Assembly: GCA_937876315.1 (NCBI GenBank)
Contig: CALEHQ010000009.1
Location: 1 to 64,000, forward strand
Length of the DNA: 64,000 nucleotides
From: an uncultured Actinomycetes bacterium
Lineage (GTDB): Bacteria; Actinomycetota; Acidimicrobiia; Acidimicrobiales; Acidimicrobilacustridaceae
Reading direction: 5' to 3'
In this document: piece by piece, positions 7,822 through 16,244 of the stretch
How the letters are laid out: each line of letters starts with the position of its first letter
How positions within the stretch are numbered: the stretch's first letter is position 1
Program-made: the position numbers and the translations under genes
The notes under the pieces: model-generated
Database searches by the model: none
What the model was told of the DNA's origin: nothing
The model's input: only the letters and a program-made list of their open reading frames with translations

Positions 7822-8460
7822 ATGCGATCTCACCCCAGAACCCCAAGCGATCGCGCTTTCCGGCGGTCCAGCTCCGGCCGCCGTCGACATGCTCTCGTTC
7901 TTGCGATTGGCGTCTTTGCGCTCCTTGCTAGCTGTTCGGGTGGATCCTCGGCAGGTTCCGATGAGTCCGCCACAACCACAACCATCGCTCCCCCTGAAGC
8001 CACCGCCACCTACGTCGATCCTGCCGCCCCGATCACAACCACAGTCGGCAAAGAGTTTGCGATCATGCTGCCGGCCGATCCAGGTTCAGGGTGGCGATGG
8101 GTGCTCGCTCCAATCGACAACTCCCGCCTTATCGCTCTCGGCTCCCATTTCAGCGATGACCCAGACCTGTTACTCAAGGCCGAGAGCGCAATGACAACCA
8201 CGACGACCGGAGTGCGGGCGGGAAATCTCACGACGAGTTCAACATCGGCAACAACAGTTCCTGCAGTCCTTCCGCTCGTCCAGATCATTTCCTTTGCAGG
8301 TCGCGCTCCTGGCCCCGCAACAATCTCGCTGAGCTACAACCAAATAGCGGGAGCACCACAAGCTGAAAACAAGGTCGTGACCTTCACCGTGCAGATCGTT
8401 CCTGCGTCGCCAACAACAACGACAACATCAACGACAACATCAACGACAACAACAAACTGA
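7822..8460 (+). CDS. Chagasin-like (inhibitor I42) lipoprotein
   Basis: A 212-residue secreted protein. An Arg-rich N-terminus and hydrophobic stretch end in the lipobox LLAS-C38, so it is likely lipid-anchored outside the membrane. After a Ser/Thr-rich linker, residues 75-195 resemble the chagasin / I42 fold. VGKEFAIMLPADPGSGWRW corresponds to the NPTTG(F/Y)-x-W loop, and FAGRAPGPATISLSYNQI to the later strand that contacts the protease. Such proteins inhibit papain-family cysteine proteases, but the canonical NPTTG is altered to DPGSG. The tail is a Thr/Ser repeat from an ACA/ACG microsatellite near 8409-8457. ATG 7822 gives a normal signal peptide, although the frame is open further upstream. 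Confidence 0.72.
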   Translation: MRSHPRTPSDRAFRRSSSGRRRHALVLAIGVFALLASCSGGSSAGSDESATTTTIAPPEATATYVDPAAPITTTVGKEFAIMLPADPGSGWRWVLAPIDNSRLIALGSHFSDDPDLLLKAESAMTTTTTGVRAGNLTTSSTSATTVPAVLPLVQIISFAGRAPGPATISLSYNQIAGAPQAENKVVTFTVQIVPASPTTTTTSTTTSTTTTN

Positions 8461-8478
8461 CCGAATCACCAGCCCTCG

Positions 8479-8958
8479 TTACTCCCCTGTGTCCTGCGAC
8501 TTCCGTTCCGATTCAAGTTGCTCTTGATCACCGCCGAGAACGAATCCAGGAGCCACACCCTCGTCATAATCGAGCGGACGCATCGCAAGATCAATCGCCA
8601 TCCAGAGGGTTCGTGAATACGGGAAAAAAAGGAACGGCACAACGAGTGCTGATGCGGCCGTTGCTCCACCAATGATCCACATCGGCGGATCAGGCCATGT
8701 CACTGCAACGCTAACGATCAGGATCAGAACGACCACCAATTGCACAAGGCAGATATTCAAAAACCACGACCCGAGCCAGTGCCCCGGGAGGCGACCGAAA
8801 ACCAAACCGCATTGCGGGCACTCCGGAACCATCTGAACCCAGTTGTGAAACAACCCTCGCTGACCACAGATAGGGCACTGGAGTCGAGCGGCTCGACGCA
8901 GAAGGGTTTCGGCAGGCACGGTCACCTGACCATTGTGCTGCGATTCGATCGCTAACAC
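8479..8958 (-). CDS. DUF983 zinc-ribbon membrane protein
   Basis: 159 residues with a GTG start at 8958. Two CPxC pairs near the N-terminus (C28/C31 and C47/C50) form a probable zinc ribbon around a GLFHNWV..VPECPQCGL core. Two membrane helices follow (about residues 66-88 and 95-112), then the FFPYSRTLWMAIDLAMRPLD signature typical of DUF983. Function is not established. A second DUF983 gene lies at 10624-11025, on the other side of the DUF2332-NUDIX pair. The gene is divergent from DUF2332, with 27 bases between the starts. Confidence 0.85.
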   Translation of the reverse strand: MLAIESQHNGQVTVPAETLLRRAARLQCPICGQRGLFHNWVQMVPECPQCGLVFGRLPGHWLGSWFLNICLVQLVVVLILIVSVAVTWPDPPMWIIGGATAASALVVPFLFFPYSRTLWMAIDLAMRPLDYDEGVAPGFVLGGDQEQLESERKSQDTGE

Positions 8959-8985
8959 CTGACCGAGGGCGGTACCCTCGAATTC

Positions 8986-10110
8986 GTGAGCGAGCGAGAC
9001 GCCATCGAGGAACTTTCAGATCTCTTTGTGTTTCTGGCCGATCATGATTTCGCTGGCTACAGCCCCACCTACGAACGGCTCGCTCGTGCCATCGCCGCAG
9101 ACACGCAGCTTTTGGAATTTGTCGCGACATCGGCGAGCCCCAATACCCGCCGCGGTCGCATTCCTGTCCTTTTCTTCGCAGCGACCCACGATCGCATCCT
9201 TGCCAACCCCGAGTCAGAAATCGCACGTGTCTATCGAGGCGAATCCGATTCCGATCCCCTGAAACCTTTTCTTGAACTTGTCGAATTAGAACGTGAATCG
9301 ATCGTGCACAACATGCGCACCCGGTCGGTACAAACAAACGAGGTTGGGCGAAGCGCAGGAATCGCTCTTGGGATGAGTGCACTCACCCTCAACGATCGCG
9401 ATATCGCCTTGGTCGAAATTGGCCCGAGTGCCGGGCTCAACCTCTTCGTTGATCAGTGGCATGCCAACTATCTCCTCAATGAAACCGTTGTTCGGGAGTT
9501 GGGCCCGACCGACTCGCCGATTCAACTGACCTGTGAACTTCGCGGTGATCTCATTCCCCCTGAATCCCGCATTGGTCGCATCTCTCATCGAACCGGTGTT
9601 GATCCTGCGCCGATTGATGCATCGAATGCGACCGAATCACGCTGGTTGCAGGCGTGCGTTTGGCCTGGGATCCCCGAACGACCAGAGCGACTTGCCACTG
9701 CGCTGGCCGTCGTTTCCAAAAATCCGCCTCCTCTTGTTCAAGGCGATGCGGTGGTCGACCTCATTCCGCTGGTTGAAACGATTTCCCCCGAGTGTGTGCC
9801 CGTGGTCTTGTCCACCTGGGCACTTGCGTACGTTTCCGCCGACGGTAGAGAAACCATTCAGACATCGATCGACGCGCTCGGCGCAAAACGCGATCTCGCG
9901 TTGTTGACTCTTGAGGAACCCCGATTCACACCTTGGATCGAAACACCCGATGAACTTGTAAACGCCTATTACGAGGTAGGAGACGGAACGCCGACAGTGC
10001 TCGGCCTCCGACAATGGGTCAATGGCAAATGTTCAAGCCGCGTTCTTGCGCTGTGCCACCCGCATGTTCGCTGGATGCAATGGCTAGAAGAGGAGGCCGA
10101 TCATGGCTGA
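8986..10110 (+). CDS. DUF2332 family protein
   Basis: 374 residues with a GTG start at 8986. It is recognised by the DUF2332 hallmarks: an N-terminal LSDLFVFLADHDFAGYSPTYERLA region, the central ALVEIGPSAGLNLFVDQW (about 142-158, reminiscent of a methyltransferase motif I loop), and a late VVLSTWALAYVS strand. The biochemical role of the family is unknown. The ALVEIG-SAGLNL loop suggests a nucleotide or SAM-like ligand, which is inference only. Its end overlaps the start of the NUDIX gene by 8 bases, so the two are translationally coupled. Confidence 0.85.
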   Translation: MSERDAIEELSDLFVFLADHDFAGYSPTYERLARAIAADTQLLEFVATSASPNTRRGRIPVLFFAATHDRILANPESEIARVYRGESDSDPLKPFLELVELERESIVHNMRTRSVQTNEVGRSAGIALGMSALTLNDRDIALVEIGPSAGLNLFVDQWHANYLLNETVVRELGPTDSPIQLTCELRGDLIPPESRIGRISHRTGVDPAPIDASNATESRWLQACVWPGIPERPERLATALAVVSKNPPPLVQGDAVVDLIPLVETISPECVPVVLSTWALAYVSADGRETIQTSIDALGAKRDLALLTLEEPRFTPWIETPDELVNAYYEVGDGTPTVLGLRQWVNGKCSSRVLALCHPHVRWMQWLEEEADHG

Positions 10111-10621
10111 CTGGGTACTGAAACGAACCGCCGCTCGAGTCGTCGTCCTTGACCAACACGGTCATGTGCTTCTGCTTGAAGCTCGCGATCCTGCCGATGC
10201 ATCGAAGGGCCAATGGTGGGAGATCCCCGGTGGCGGAATCGAAAAGGGCGAAACAAGTGCCGAAGCGGCGCTACGTGAACTCTATGAAGAAACCGGCATT
10301 GTCGAAGCCGAAATCGGCCCGTGCGTGTGGACCCAACATTCGAAATTCACGTTTGCCGGGTGGAAATTCGACCAGCACGAGCATGTCCATGTCGCATGGA
10401 CCGACCGAATCGATCTTTCGACCCGCAAGCCCGGAGGACTCGAGGCATTCGAAGCAATGGCCTTCGGTGGTCATCACTGGTGGGGTTTAGACGAACTCTT
10501 GGAATCCGATGTTCAAGTACTGCCCCGCCGTTTACGCGAGTTCCTCCCCGCCGTTGTTTCTGGAAACCTCCCTGCCGAACCGCTCGACATCACCCATATC
10601 GATCCAGATATGTGGTTCTGA
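10103..10621 (+). CDS. NUDIX hydrolase
   Basis: 172 residues, with a complete NUDIX box at about residues 44-66 (G-x5-E-x7-RE-x2-EE-x-G in GGIEKGETSAEAALRELYEE). The start is typical (LKRTAARVVVLDQHGHVLLLEARDP), with an aspartate/glutamate-rich loop before WWEIPGGG. Its AGGAGG ribosome-binding site lies inside the end of DUF2332, and the two genes overlap by 8 bases. Hydrolysis of a nucleoside-diphosphate derivative is expected; the substrate is unknown. The C-terminal DITHIDPDMWF tail is followed 2 bases later by the second DUF983 gene. Confidence 0.9.
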   Translation: MADWVLKRTAARVVVLDQHGHVLLLEARDPADASKGQWWEIPGGGIEKGETSAEAALRELYEETGIVEAEIGPCVWTQHSKFTFAGWKFDQHEHVHVAWTDRIDLSTRKPGGLEAFEAMAFGGHHWWGLDELLESDVQVLPRRLREFLPAVVSGNLPAEPLDITHIDPDMWF

Positions 10622-10623
10622 AC

Positions 10624-11025
10624 ATGTCACCAAACAAACGGACCTTCCTGCGCGGCTGCATGAAGCGCTGCCCTGTTTGTGGGCAGGGCCATCTCTTTCG
10701 CCGCTGGTTCACGATGCTTGAGCGCTGCCCCAAATGTGATCTGAAGTTTGAACGAATCGAAGGTCACTGGACCGGCGACCTCGGCATCAACACAATCGTG
10801 AGTTTCGGGGCACTTCTCATCGTGCTTATGGTCGGGTTTCTTGCCTTTTGGCCGACACCGCCCATTGTTGTGATCATCATCGCTGCAGTTGTCGCTGCGG
10901 GACTACTTCCACTCGCGTTCTTTCCCTTTTCGAAAACCATCTGGCTTGCGCTTGATCTCATGATGAGGCCGCTTGATCCAGGCGAAGTCCGCCCCGGCTT
11001 CGGCCCCCAACCGGACAGCATCTAG
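10624..11025 (+). CDS. DUF983 zinc-ribbon membrane protein (second copy)
   Basis: 133 residues. The zinc ribbon uses C16/C19 and C35/C38 (CPVCGQGHLFRRWFTMLERCPKC). A GHWTGD..INTIVSF segment, two membrane helices and the FFPFSKTIWLALDLMMRPLDPGE signature follow. It is clearly homologous to the product of 8479-8958. ATG 10624 starts 2 bases after the NUDIX stop, so DUF2332, NUDIX and this gene form a tight rightward operon that leads on to the geranylgeranyl-reductase-like gene. In-frame sequence upstream belongs to the NUDIX coding region and is not used. Confidence 0.85.
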   Translation: MSPNKRTFLRGCMKRCPVCGQGHLFRRWFTMLERCPKCDLKFERIEGHWTGDLGINTIVSFGALLIVLMVGFLAFWPTPPIVVIIIAAVVAAGLLPLAFFPFSKTIWLALDLMMRPLDPGEVRPGFGPQPDSI

Positions 11026-11035
11026 CCTGCGGGCG

Positions 11036-12310
11036 ATGTCGACTGAACCATCAACCACCGACTCCGCACCCATCGGAGACACGAAGGTCGATGTTCTCGT
11101 GGTCGGAGCAGGGCCATCAGGTTGTGCTGCTGCACTAACACTCTCCCGTGCAGGTCGCACCGTTGTTGTCATCGACAAAGCAACATTTCCACGAGACAAG
11201 ATTTGCGGAGACGGCCTCACCACTTCTGCGCTTCGTGAGCTCGACGCGCTCGGTCTCGACCCAAAGACTGTGCCCTCGTGGGTCAGCGTTGACGATGTCG
11301 TCGTCCGATCGCCCAGCGGTCGCGAAGTTGTCTTCCCTCTACCGCGCGATGGTGGCACATACGCCGCAGCGAGCCGCCGACAAGACCTTGATCTCGCGCT
11401 CGTCCAACTTGCTCGATCTGAAGGCATTGAAATCCGCGAAAACGTCGCTCTTTCCTCGATGACCCAAAGCGATTCCTCAGCAACAGTTCTTACTGATGCT
11501 GGCGACACCGTTACGGCCTCGTATGTCATTGCCGCCGACGGGATGTGGTCGCCAACGCGCAAGGCACTCGGCATTGCGCAACCGGGCTATCGCGGCGAAT
11601 GGCACGCGTTTCGTCAGTACTTCAAAAACGTTTCACCGCGCGCTTCGAGCGAACTCATCGTTTGGTTCGAACCTGATCTTCTACCCGGCTACGCGTGGTC
11701 GTTCCCCCTTGCCGACGGAACCGCGAATATCGGCTTTGGCATTCTGCGCGACGACAGTTCGTACAAAGTCAGCGATATGGGGCCACTTTGGCGCGAACTT
11801 CTTGCCCGACCCCATGTGCGTGAGTTCCTCGGTCCTGATGCCGAACCGGAAAGTCCCCACCGGGCATGGCCCATCCCCGCACGAGTCGATCGCATCGCCC
11901 TTTCTTGTGAGCGCACCCTCTTTGTTGGCGACGCGGCGGCGGCAACCGATCCAATGACAGGTGAAGGAATCGGCCAAGCCCTCCTCACCGGACGATGGGC
12001 CGCCGAAGCAATCATCTCCAATCCCACAAACGTGACTGCGTGCGCTTCGGCCTACGAACATTCGGTTGAGACTGAGCTCTCCGTTGACCATCGCTTCGCT
12101 GAACGCCTCATGACCATCCTCCGGCGGCCGCTCGGTGCCCGAGGCGCCGTTCGCATCGCCGGGATGAACGGTTGGACACGTCGCAATTTTGGCCGATGGC
12201 TGTTTGAGGATTACCCACGCGGTCTTTTGCTGACACCTCGACGCTGGCATAGGGGCATGCTCACCGGCCCGGGGGCGTACCGTGGCAGTCATGCAAACTC
12301 GGCTGACTGA
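11036..12310 (+). CDS. Geranylgeranyl-reductase-type FAD-dependent oxidoreductase
   Basis: 424 residues. The N-terminal FAD-binding motif is VVGAGPSGCAAALTLSRAG (about 22-40). It is followed by DKATFPRDKICGDGLT, the signature of the geranylgeranyl reductase / FixC-like branch, then an FVGDAAAATDPMTGEGIG motif binding FAD ribose and phosphate. Related enzymes saturate isoprenoid chains of menaquinone or lipids. The frame is open upstream into the DUF983 gene, but the ATG at 11036 gives the usual short acidic leader. It overlaps the nitronate monooxygenase gene that follows by 29 bases. Confidence 0.87.
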   Translation: MSTEPSTTDSAPIGDTKVDVLVVGAGPSGCAAALTLSRAGRTVVVIDKATFPRDKICGDGLTTSALRELDALGLDPKTVPSWVSVDDVVVRSPSGREVVFPLPRDGGTYAAASRRQDLDLALVQLARSEGIEIRENVALSSMTQSDSSATVLTDAGDTVTASYVIAADGMWSPTRKALGIAQPGYRGEWHAFRQYFKNVSPRASSELIVWFEPDLLPGYAWSFPLADGTANIGFGILRDDSSYKVSDMGPLWRELLARPHVREFLGPDAEPESPHRAWPIPARVDRIALSCERTLFVGDAAAATDPMTGEGIGQALLTGRWAAEAIISNPTNVTACASAYEHSVETELSVDHRFAERLMTILRRPLGARGAVRIAGMNGWTRRNFGRWLFEDYPRGLLLTPRRWHRGMLTGPGAYRGSHANSAD

Positions 12311-13253
12311 CCTTCTCGAAATCGAACACCCCGTGATGCTCGCGGGCATGGGGGGCGTGAGCTATCACGAACTTGTTGCCGCTGTGAGCGAGGCAGGTGG
12401 CTTCGGGTGCATGGGGGCGTCGACGATGAATCTCGACCGCATGGTCGAACAGATGCACCTTATTCGCGCCGCAACAGACAAACCTTTCGGCGTTGATCTT
12501 CTAACCGCAGCGCCGGGCGATATGCCGGCACAGGTGCAAGCCATCATCGACAATGGCGGCCGCGTGTTTGTTGCCGGACTCGGCGTTCCGCGTGACGTCG
12601 TCAACCTCTGCCATGACAACAACGTTCTCGTCGCGAGCATGTGCGGAAAGGTTCGACACGCAGTCGCCGCAGTTGCTGCCGGCTGCGACCTCGTCATCGC
12701 CCAGGGAACCGAAGCTGGCGGGCATACAGGCACGGTCGCCACGATGGCGCTTGTTCCCCAGATCGTCGACATTGTCGAGGACAAGGTTCCAGTTGTCGCT
12801 GCTGGCGGATTGTTCGATGGTCGTGGTCTCGCAGCTGCGCTCAGCCTTGGCGCTGAGGGCGTTTGGATGGGAACGCGTTTCATTGCCACACCTGAAGCAT
12901 GGGGAACTCCCGGGTACAAAGAGAAGCTCCTTTCGATGGCCGAGGACGACACGGTCGTATCAAAGGGTTTCACTGGAAAGACCTGCCGCGTCGCTCGTAA
13001 CGACTACACGCAGTATTGGGAAGAACACGCGAGCGACATCGAGCCCTTCCCCGCTCAGTTCATTCGTTCCATCAACGATGGCGCGAATCATCTTGGCGCA
13101 GGGCCCAACACAGAGGTCGACCCTTCACGCGAGTTCTGGCCAGCCGGTCAGGGCGTTGGCGCAATCAACGAACTCGTTCCCGCAGGCGATCTCGTTCGAT
13201 CGATTGTGGCCGAAGCTGAAGCGGTCATCGACCGCATCGGCGCACTGCGCTGA
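12282..13253 (+). CDS. Nitronate monooxygenase (2-nitropropane dioxygenase family)
   Basis: 323 residues with the FMN-binding TIM-barrel pattern of class I nitronate monooxygenases. It begins LLEIEHPVMLAGMGGVS, has AQGTEAGGHTG at about 140-150 (phosphate and catalytic His region), then VPVVAAGGLFDGRGLAAALSLGAEGVWMGTRF. These enzymes oxidise alkyl nitronates, although many homologues are enoyl reductases or of unknown substrate. The GTG at 12282 lies 6 bases after a GGGGG box, a better spacing than ATG 12291. It overlaps the reductase gene and converges on the LLM gene, with only 3 bases between their ends. Confidence 0.9.
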   Translation: MAVMQTRLTDLLEIEHPVMLAGMGGVSYHELVAAVSEAGGFGCMGASTMNLDRMVEQMHLIRAATDKPFGVDLLTAAPGDMPAQVQAIIDNGGRVFVAGLGVPRDVVNLCHDNNVLVASMCGKVRHAVAAVAAGCDLVIAQGTEAGGHTGTVATMALVPQIVDIVEDKVPVVAAGGLFDGRGLAAALSLGAEGVWMGTRFIATPEAWGTPGYKEKLLSMAEDDTVVSKGFTGKTCRVARNDYTQYWEEHASDIEPFPAQFIRSINDGANHLGAGPNTEVDPSREFWPAGQGVGAINELVPAGDLVRSIVAEAEAVIDRIGALR

Positions 13254-13256
13254 AAC

Positions 13257-14288
13257 TCACGACACCCAGGTCTTGAGCTTTTCAATTGTTGCTGTTGGGT
13301 TTCCACCAACAGGGATGATGTTCAGCACGTTCACGCCAGAAGCGGCGTAGGCCTCGATGCGCTCGCGCACGAATCCTTCAGGACCACAAAGGTTTGTGAG
13401 TTTCAAGAACTCTGACGGAACGAGTGCAGCCGCTTCATCCTTTTTGCCCTCAAGATAGAGATCCTGGATCTTGGTGGCTTCTTCTTCGTATCCGTAACGA
13501 CACATGAGATCGTTGTAGAAGTTGCGACCCTTGGCTCCCATGCCGCCTACATAGAGCGCAACCATCGGGCGCGCCATTTCGGCTACCTCGGACATGTCGT
13601 CACCGATCGCGACAAGGCCGCCAGCACAAATCTCGAGAGGTCCAAGATTTGGATCGCGCTTTGCTGCACCGGCGGCAAGGTCAGCGCCCCAAACATCTTG
13701 GGCACGCTCAGGCATATAGAAAATTGGCAGCCAACCGTCGGCGATCTCGGCAGTCATCGCGACGTTCTTCGGACCAAGCGATGCAATCCATACAGGAATG
13801 TTTTCCCGAATCGGCTTGGCAATCATCTTGAGTGGCTTACCGAGACCAGTGCCCTGATCAGCAGGCAACGGCAACGTGTAGTACTTGCCGTCGTACGTCA
13901 CTCGTTCGCGCTTCCAGACAAGTCGGCAGATGTCGATGATCTCGCGCGTGCGACCAAGTGGGGCGTCGTACTTCACGCCATGGAAGCCTTCGATGACCTG
14001 CGGGCCCGAAGCTCCGAGACCAAGAATGAATCGGCCATCGGTCAGTGTGTCCATGCTGGCTGCTGTCATCGCCATAAGTGTTGGCGTGCGCGTGTAAATC
14101 GGAAGAATTCCCGCACCGATCGTGATCGATTCGGTTTTGGCGGCCAGATAACCCATGAAGGTCGGAGCATCGAAGCCATAGGCCTCGGCAACCCATGCGA
14201 TGTCAAGTCCGGCCTTTTCGAACTCGGCGACCTTTGCGGCGGATTCAGCAAAGCCACCCGCGTAGTCGATCTGCATACCGAACTTCAT
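13257..14288 (-). CDS. LLM-class F420-dependent oxidoreductase
   Basis: 343 residues with the luciferase-like TIM barrel. KFGMQIDYAGGFAESAAKVAEFEKAGLD opens strand 1; WVAEAYGFDAPTFMGYLAAKT, GAGILPIYTRTP and DGRFILGLGASGPQV are the family's cofactor-binding segments. In actinobacteria this branch mostly uses reduced F420, in line with the cofC gene in this window. The substrate is unknown; such enzymes are frequent in gene sets for lipid or xenobiotic oxidation. The start at 14288 has a GGGGAGT ribosome-binding site. Two other LLM genes occur at 19807 and 21124. Confidence 0.9.
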   Translation of the reverse strand: MKFGMQIDYAGGFAESAAKVAEFEKAGLDIAWVAEAYGFDAPTFMGYLAAKTESITIGAGILPIYTRTPTLMAMTAASMDTLTDGRFILGLGASGPQVIEGFHGVKYDAPLGRTREIIDICRLVWKRERVTYDGKYYTLPLPADQGTGLGKPLKMIAKPIRENIPVWIASLGPKNVAMTAEIADGWLPIFYMPERAQDVWGADLAAGAAKRDPNLGPLEICAGGLVAIGDDMSEVAEMARPMVALYVGGMGAKGRNFYNDLMCRYGYEEEATKIQDLYLEGKKDEAAALVPSEFLKLTNLCGPEGFVRERIEAYAASGVNVLNIIPVGGNPTATIEKLKTWVS

Positions 14289-14330
14289 GGTGACTCCCCT
14301 TCAGTGCCGCTGTGCGACGTTGGAATGTGA

Positions 14331-14654
14331 TCAGTGCGAAGCAGGACCAGTTGCGAGATTCGCCAGGGCCTCGGCACGAGCCGCTTCGCGAGCCGCAGCC
14401 CGTTCGATCTCGAGCGCTTCTTGGTCACGAACAGATTGCTCAGCGAGCCATACCTTGCGGTCGACGATCTGTGCGCCATCGACATTGGCGATTTCCATGC
14501 CATTGTCGAACGCCACGTGGTAGCGGATCCAGGTAACGCCCGAAACGAACCACACCTTGCCGAAGGTGCCGACCGGAACGCCAGGTAGTTCGACGGCAGC
14601 GGCGATCTTCTGTCGACGGCGGAACATCTTTTCGGTGCTGATCTTCGGGGCCAT
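14331..14654 (-). CDS. Conserved hypothetical protein (107 aa), SH3-like core
   Basis: A 107-residue protein. The first 20 residues are basic (MAPKISTEKMFRRRQKIAAA). They are followed by a beta-rich segment, VPVGTFGKVWFVSGVTWIRY.VAFDNG, that looks like a small barrel of the KOW/SH3 type. The last 35 residues are a charged Ala/Glu/Arg helix. The beta segment resembles short proteins found across actinobacteria, but I cannot name a family. It ends 42 bases before the LLM gene start, is probably cotranscribed with it, and is divergent from the SDR gene. ATG 14654 is preferred over the in-frame start three codons upstream. Confidence 0.65.
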   Translation of the reverse strand: MAPKISTEKMFRRRQKIAAAVELPGVPVGTFGKVWFVSGVTWIRYHVAFDNGMEIANVDGAQIVDRKVWLAEQSVRDQEALEIERAAAREAARAEALANLATGPASH

Positions 14655-14819
14655 GGAGGCCACGCTACCGAACTACCGGCCGCTGCGACGACTGCGGGCT
14701 TCGCCCACCCCTGAAGGAGGAGGACCCGAGCCAATGTGGTCCCCTGCCAGTTGCCCTGAGTACGATCCCTCCGTTCGAACAACACAGTCCGCGCACATGC
14801 CGCGGAGAGGATGGACTCA

Positions 14820-15722
14820 ATGACTGACATCGGTTTCGACGGCCAGGTAGCGATCATCACTGGCGCCGGCGGTGGCCTTGGCCGCCAGCATGCACTTGAA
14901 CTCGCTCGCCGCGGTGCCCGCATTGTTGTCAACGATCTCGGCGGCTCGGTCAGCGGCGACGGCGGTGGGGTTGGCCCGGCGCAGTCGGTCGTGCAGGAAA
15001 TCCTCGACCTCGGCGGCGAAGCTGTCGCCGATGCCAACTCGGTCGCAACACCCGACGGCGGCAAGGCCATCGTCCAGACTGCAGTCGACGCGTTCGGAAC
15101 CGTCGACATCGTTGTGAACAACGCAGGCATCCTGCGCGATAAGTCGTTTCACAATCTTGATCAGCAGATGATCGAGTCAGTCATCCAGGTGCATCTACTC
15201 GGCGCGTTCTATGTCACGCAGCCGGCCTACCAAATCATGCGCGAAAAGGGCTACGGCCGAATCGTCTCGACCTCGTCGAACTCAGGCATTCTCGGCAACT
15301 TCGGTCAGGCCAATTACGGCGCCGCCAAGATGGGCCTTGTCGGCCTCACCCGCGTCCTCGCCATCGAAGGTCGCAAGTTCAATGTGAAGGCCAATGCTGT
15401 TGCTCCAGTCGCCGCAACCCGCATGACCGAGGGTTTATTCGACGGCCTCATGGACGCAATGGACCCAGCACTTGTGAGCCCGCTTGTCGCCTATCTCTCG
15501 TCATCGGCTTGCGACGTGAGCGGCGAGGTCTACTCCGCCGCCGGCGGCGTCATCTCCCGCTTCTTTATCGGCCTCACCCCGGGCTATTTCAACCCGAATC
15601 TCACGGCCGAAGACATCGCGGCAAACTGGGACACCATCCGCAACGAAGACGGTTACATCGTTCCCGATGACAACAACGGCGAACTCTCGAAGATCCTCCA
15701 CACTCTCAAGGGCAATGCCTGA
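14820..15722 (+). CDS. Short-chain dehydrogenase (multifunctional-enzyme-type 3-hydroxyacyl-CoA dehydrogenase-like)
   Basis: 300 residues. The Rossmann cofactor motif TGAGGGLG lies at 14-21, NNAG at about 100-103, the catalytic Ser near 153, and Y166-x3-K170 in QANYGAAKMG. The VNDLGGSVSGDGGG insertion after strand 2 is characteristic of the SDR branch related to the dehydrogenase part of peroxisomal multifunctional enzyme type 2. That branch oxidises 3-hydroxyacyl-CoA in side-chain beta-oxidation. ATG 14820 is chosen because the GGAGAGG box at about 14804-14810 is 9 bases away. ATG 14811 would sit directly on that box. It converges with the SnoaL-like gene. Confidence 0.9.
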   Translation: MTDIGFDGQVAIITGAGGGLGRQHALELARRGARIVVNDLGGSVSGDGGGVGPAQSVVQEILDLGGEAVADANSVATPDGGKAIVQTAVDAFGTVDIVVNNAGILRDKSFHNLDQQMIESVIQVHLLGAFYVTQPAYQIMREKGYGRIVSTSSNSGILGNFGQANYGAAKMGLVGLTRVLAIEGRKFNVKANAVAPVAATRMTEGLFDGLMDAMDPALVSPLVAYLSSSACDVSGEVYSAAGGVISRFFIGLTPGYFNPNLTAEDIAANWDTIRNEDGYIVPDDNNGELSKILHTLKGNA

Positions 15723-15735
15723 GAGCTTGATGTTC

Positions 15736-16215
15736 TTAGTTGTCAAGGTCGTCGTCGAATTCTTCGTCTGACGAGATCATCACCGGCGCACCGTGGTGCG
15801 CCACCATTCGCCATTGGCCGTCTTGGGCCCGTTCAAAGACATTGAGCGCGTTCACTGTCGCGCTTGCGCCGATCGTTAAGAGATTTTCGTCGCACGATAC
15901 CCATGCGACATCACCGTTTACTGAGACATGTTCATCGGTCACGATGAATTGGATGTGCTGGGGCCCATCGAACATTGCCGCCCAGCTCGAGGCGATCGAC
16001 GCCCAACCGCGCAGTGCCGTCCATCCTGGGTGAACACACACTGCATGATCCTCATGAACCCAAAGATCAGACATCGCATTGAAATCTGAGGTTTCGAACG
16101 CGTCGTAGAACGCCCGATTCACTTCAAGCACTGCAGCATCGATCGGATCACGCGCTTCATCGCCGGACCACTGGTCATCGCCCGCTGCAGAGAAATCGGA
16201 GGAATCCGGCGCCAT
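15736..16215 (-). CDS. NTF2/SnoaL-like fold protein
   Basis: 159 residues. After a 25-residue acidic leader comes an NTF2-like cone: VLEVNRAFYDAFETSDFNAMSDLWVHEDHAVCVHPGW, then a GWASIASSWAAMF helix, and three strands ending WRMVAHHGAPVM. This pattern (head-group helix, CVHPG, G...I..SW) matches SnoaL_3-type proteins, which may be small-molecule isomerases or hydrolases or may only bind a ligand. The C-terminus is an acidic DEEFDDDLDN tail. ATG 16215 is 29 bases from the divergent alpha/beta hydrolase start at 16245. Confidence 0.78.
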   Translation of the reverse strand: MAPDSSDFSAAGDDQWSGDEARDPIDAAVLEVNRAFYDAFETSDFNAMSDLWVHEDHAVCVHPGWTALRGWASIASSWAAMFDGPQHIQFIVTDEHVSVNGDVAWVSCDENLLTIGASATVNALNVFERAQDGQWRMVAHHGAPVMISSDEEFDDDLDN

Positions 16216-16244
16216 CAGCCACACCGTAGAGGCAGGATGGAGGC

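Noticed and set aside
8409-8457. Short ACA/ACG repeat as a phase-variation tract
   Set aside because: It is an imperfect trinucleotide repeat in frame within a Thr-rich tail. Slippage would change length only and not switch the gene off.
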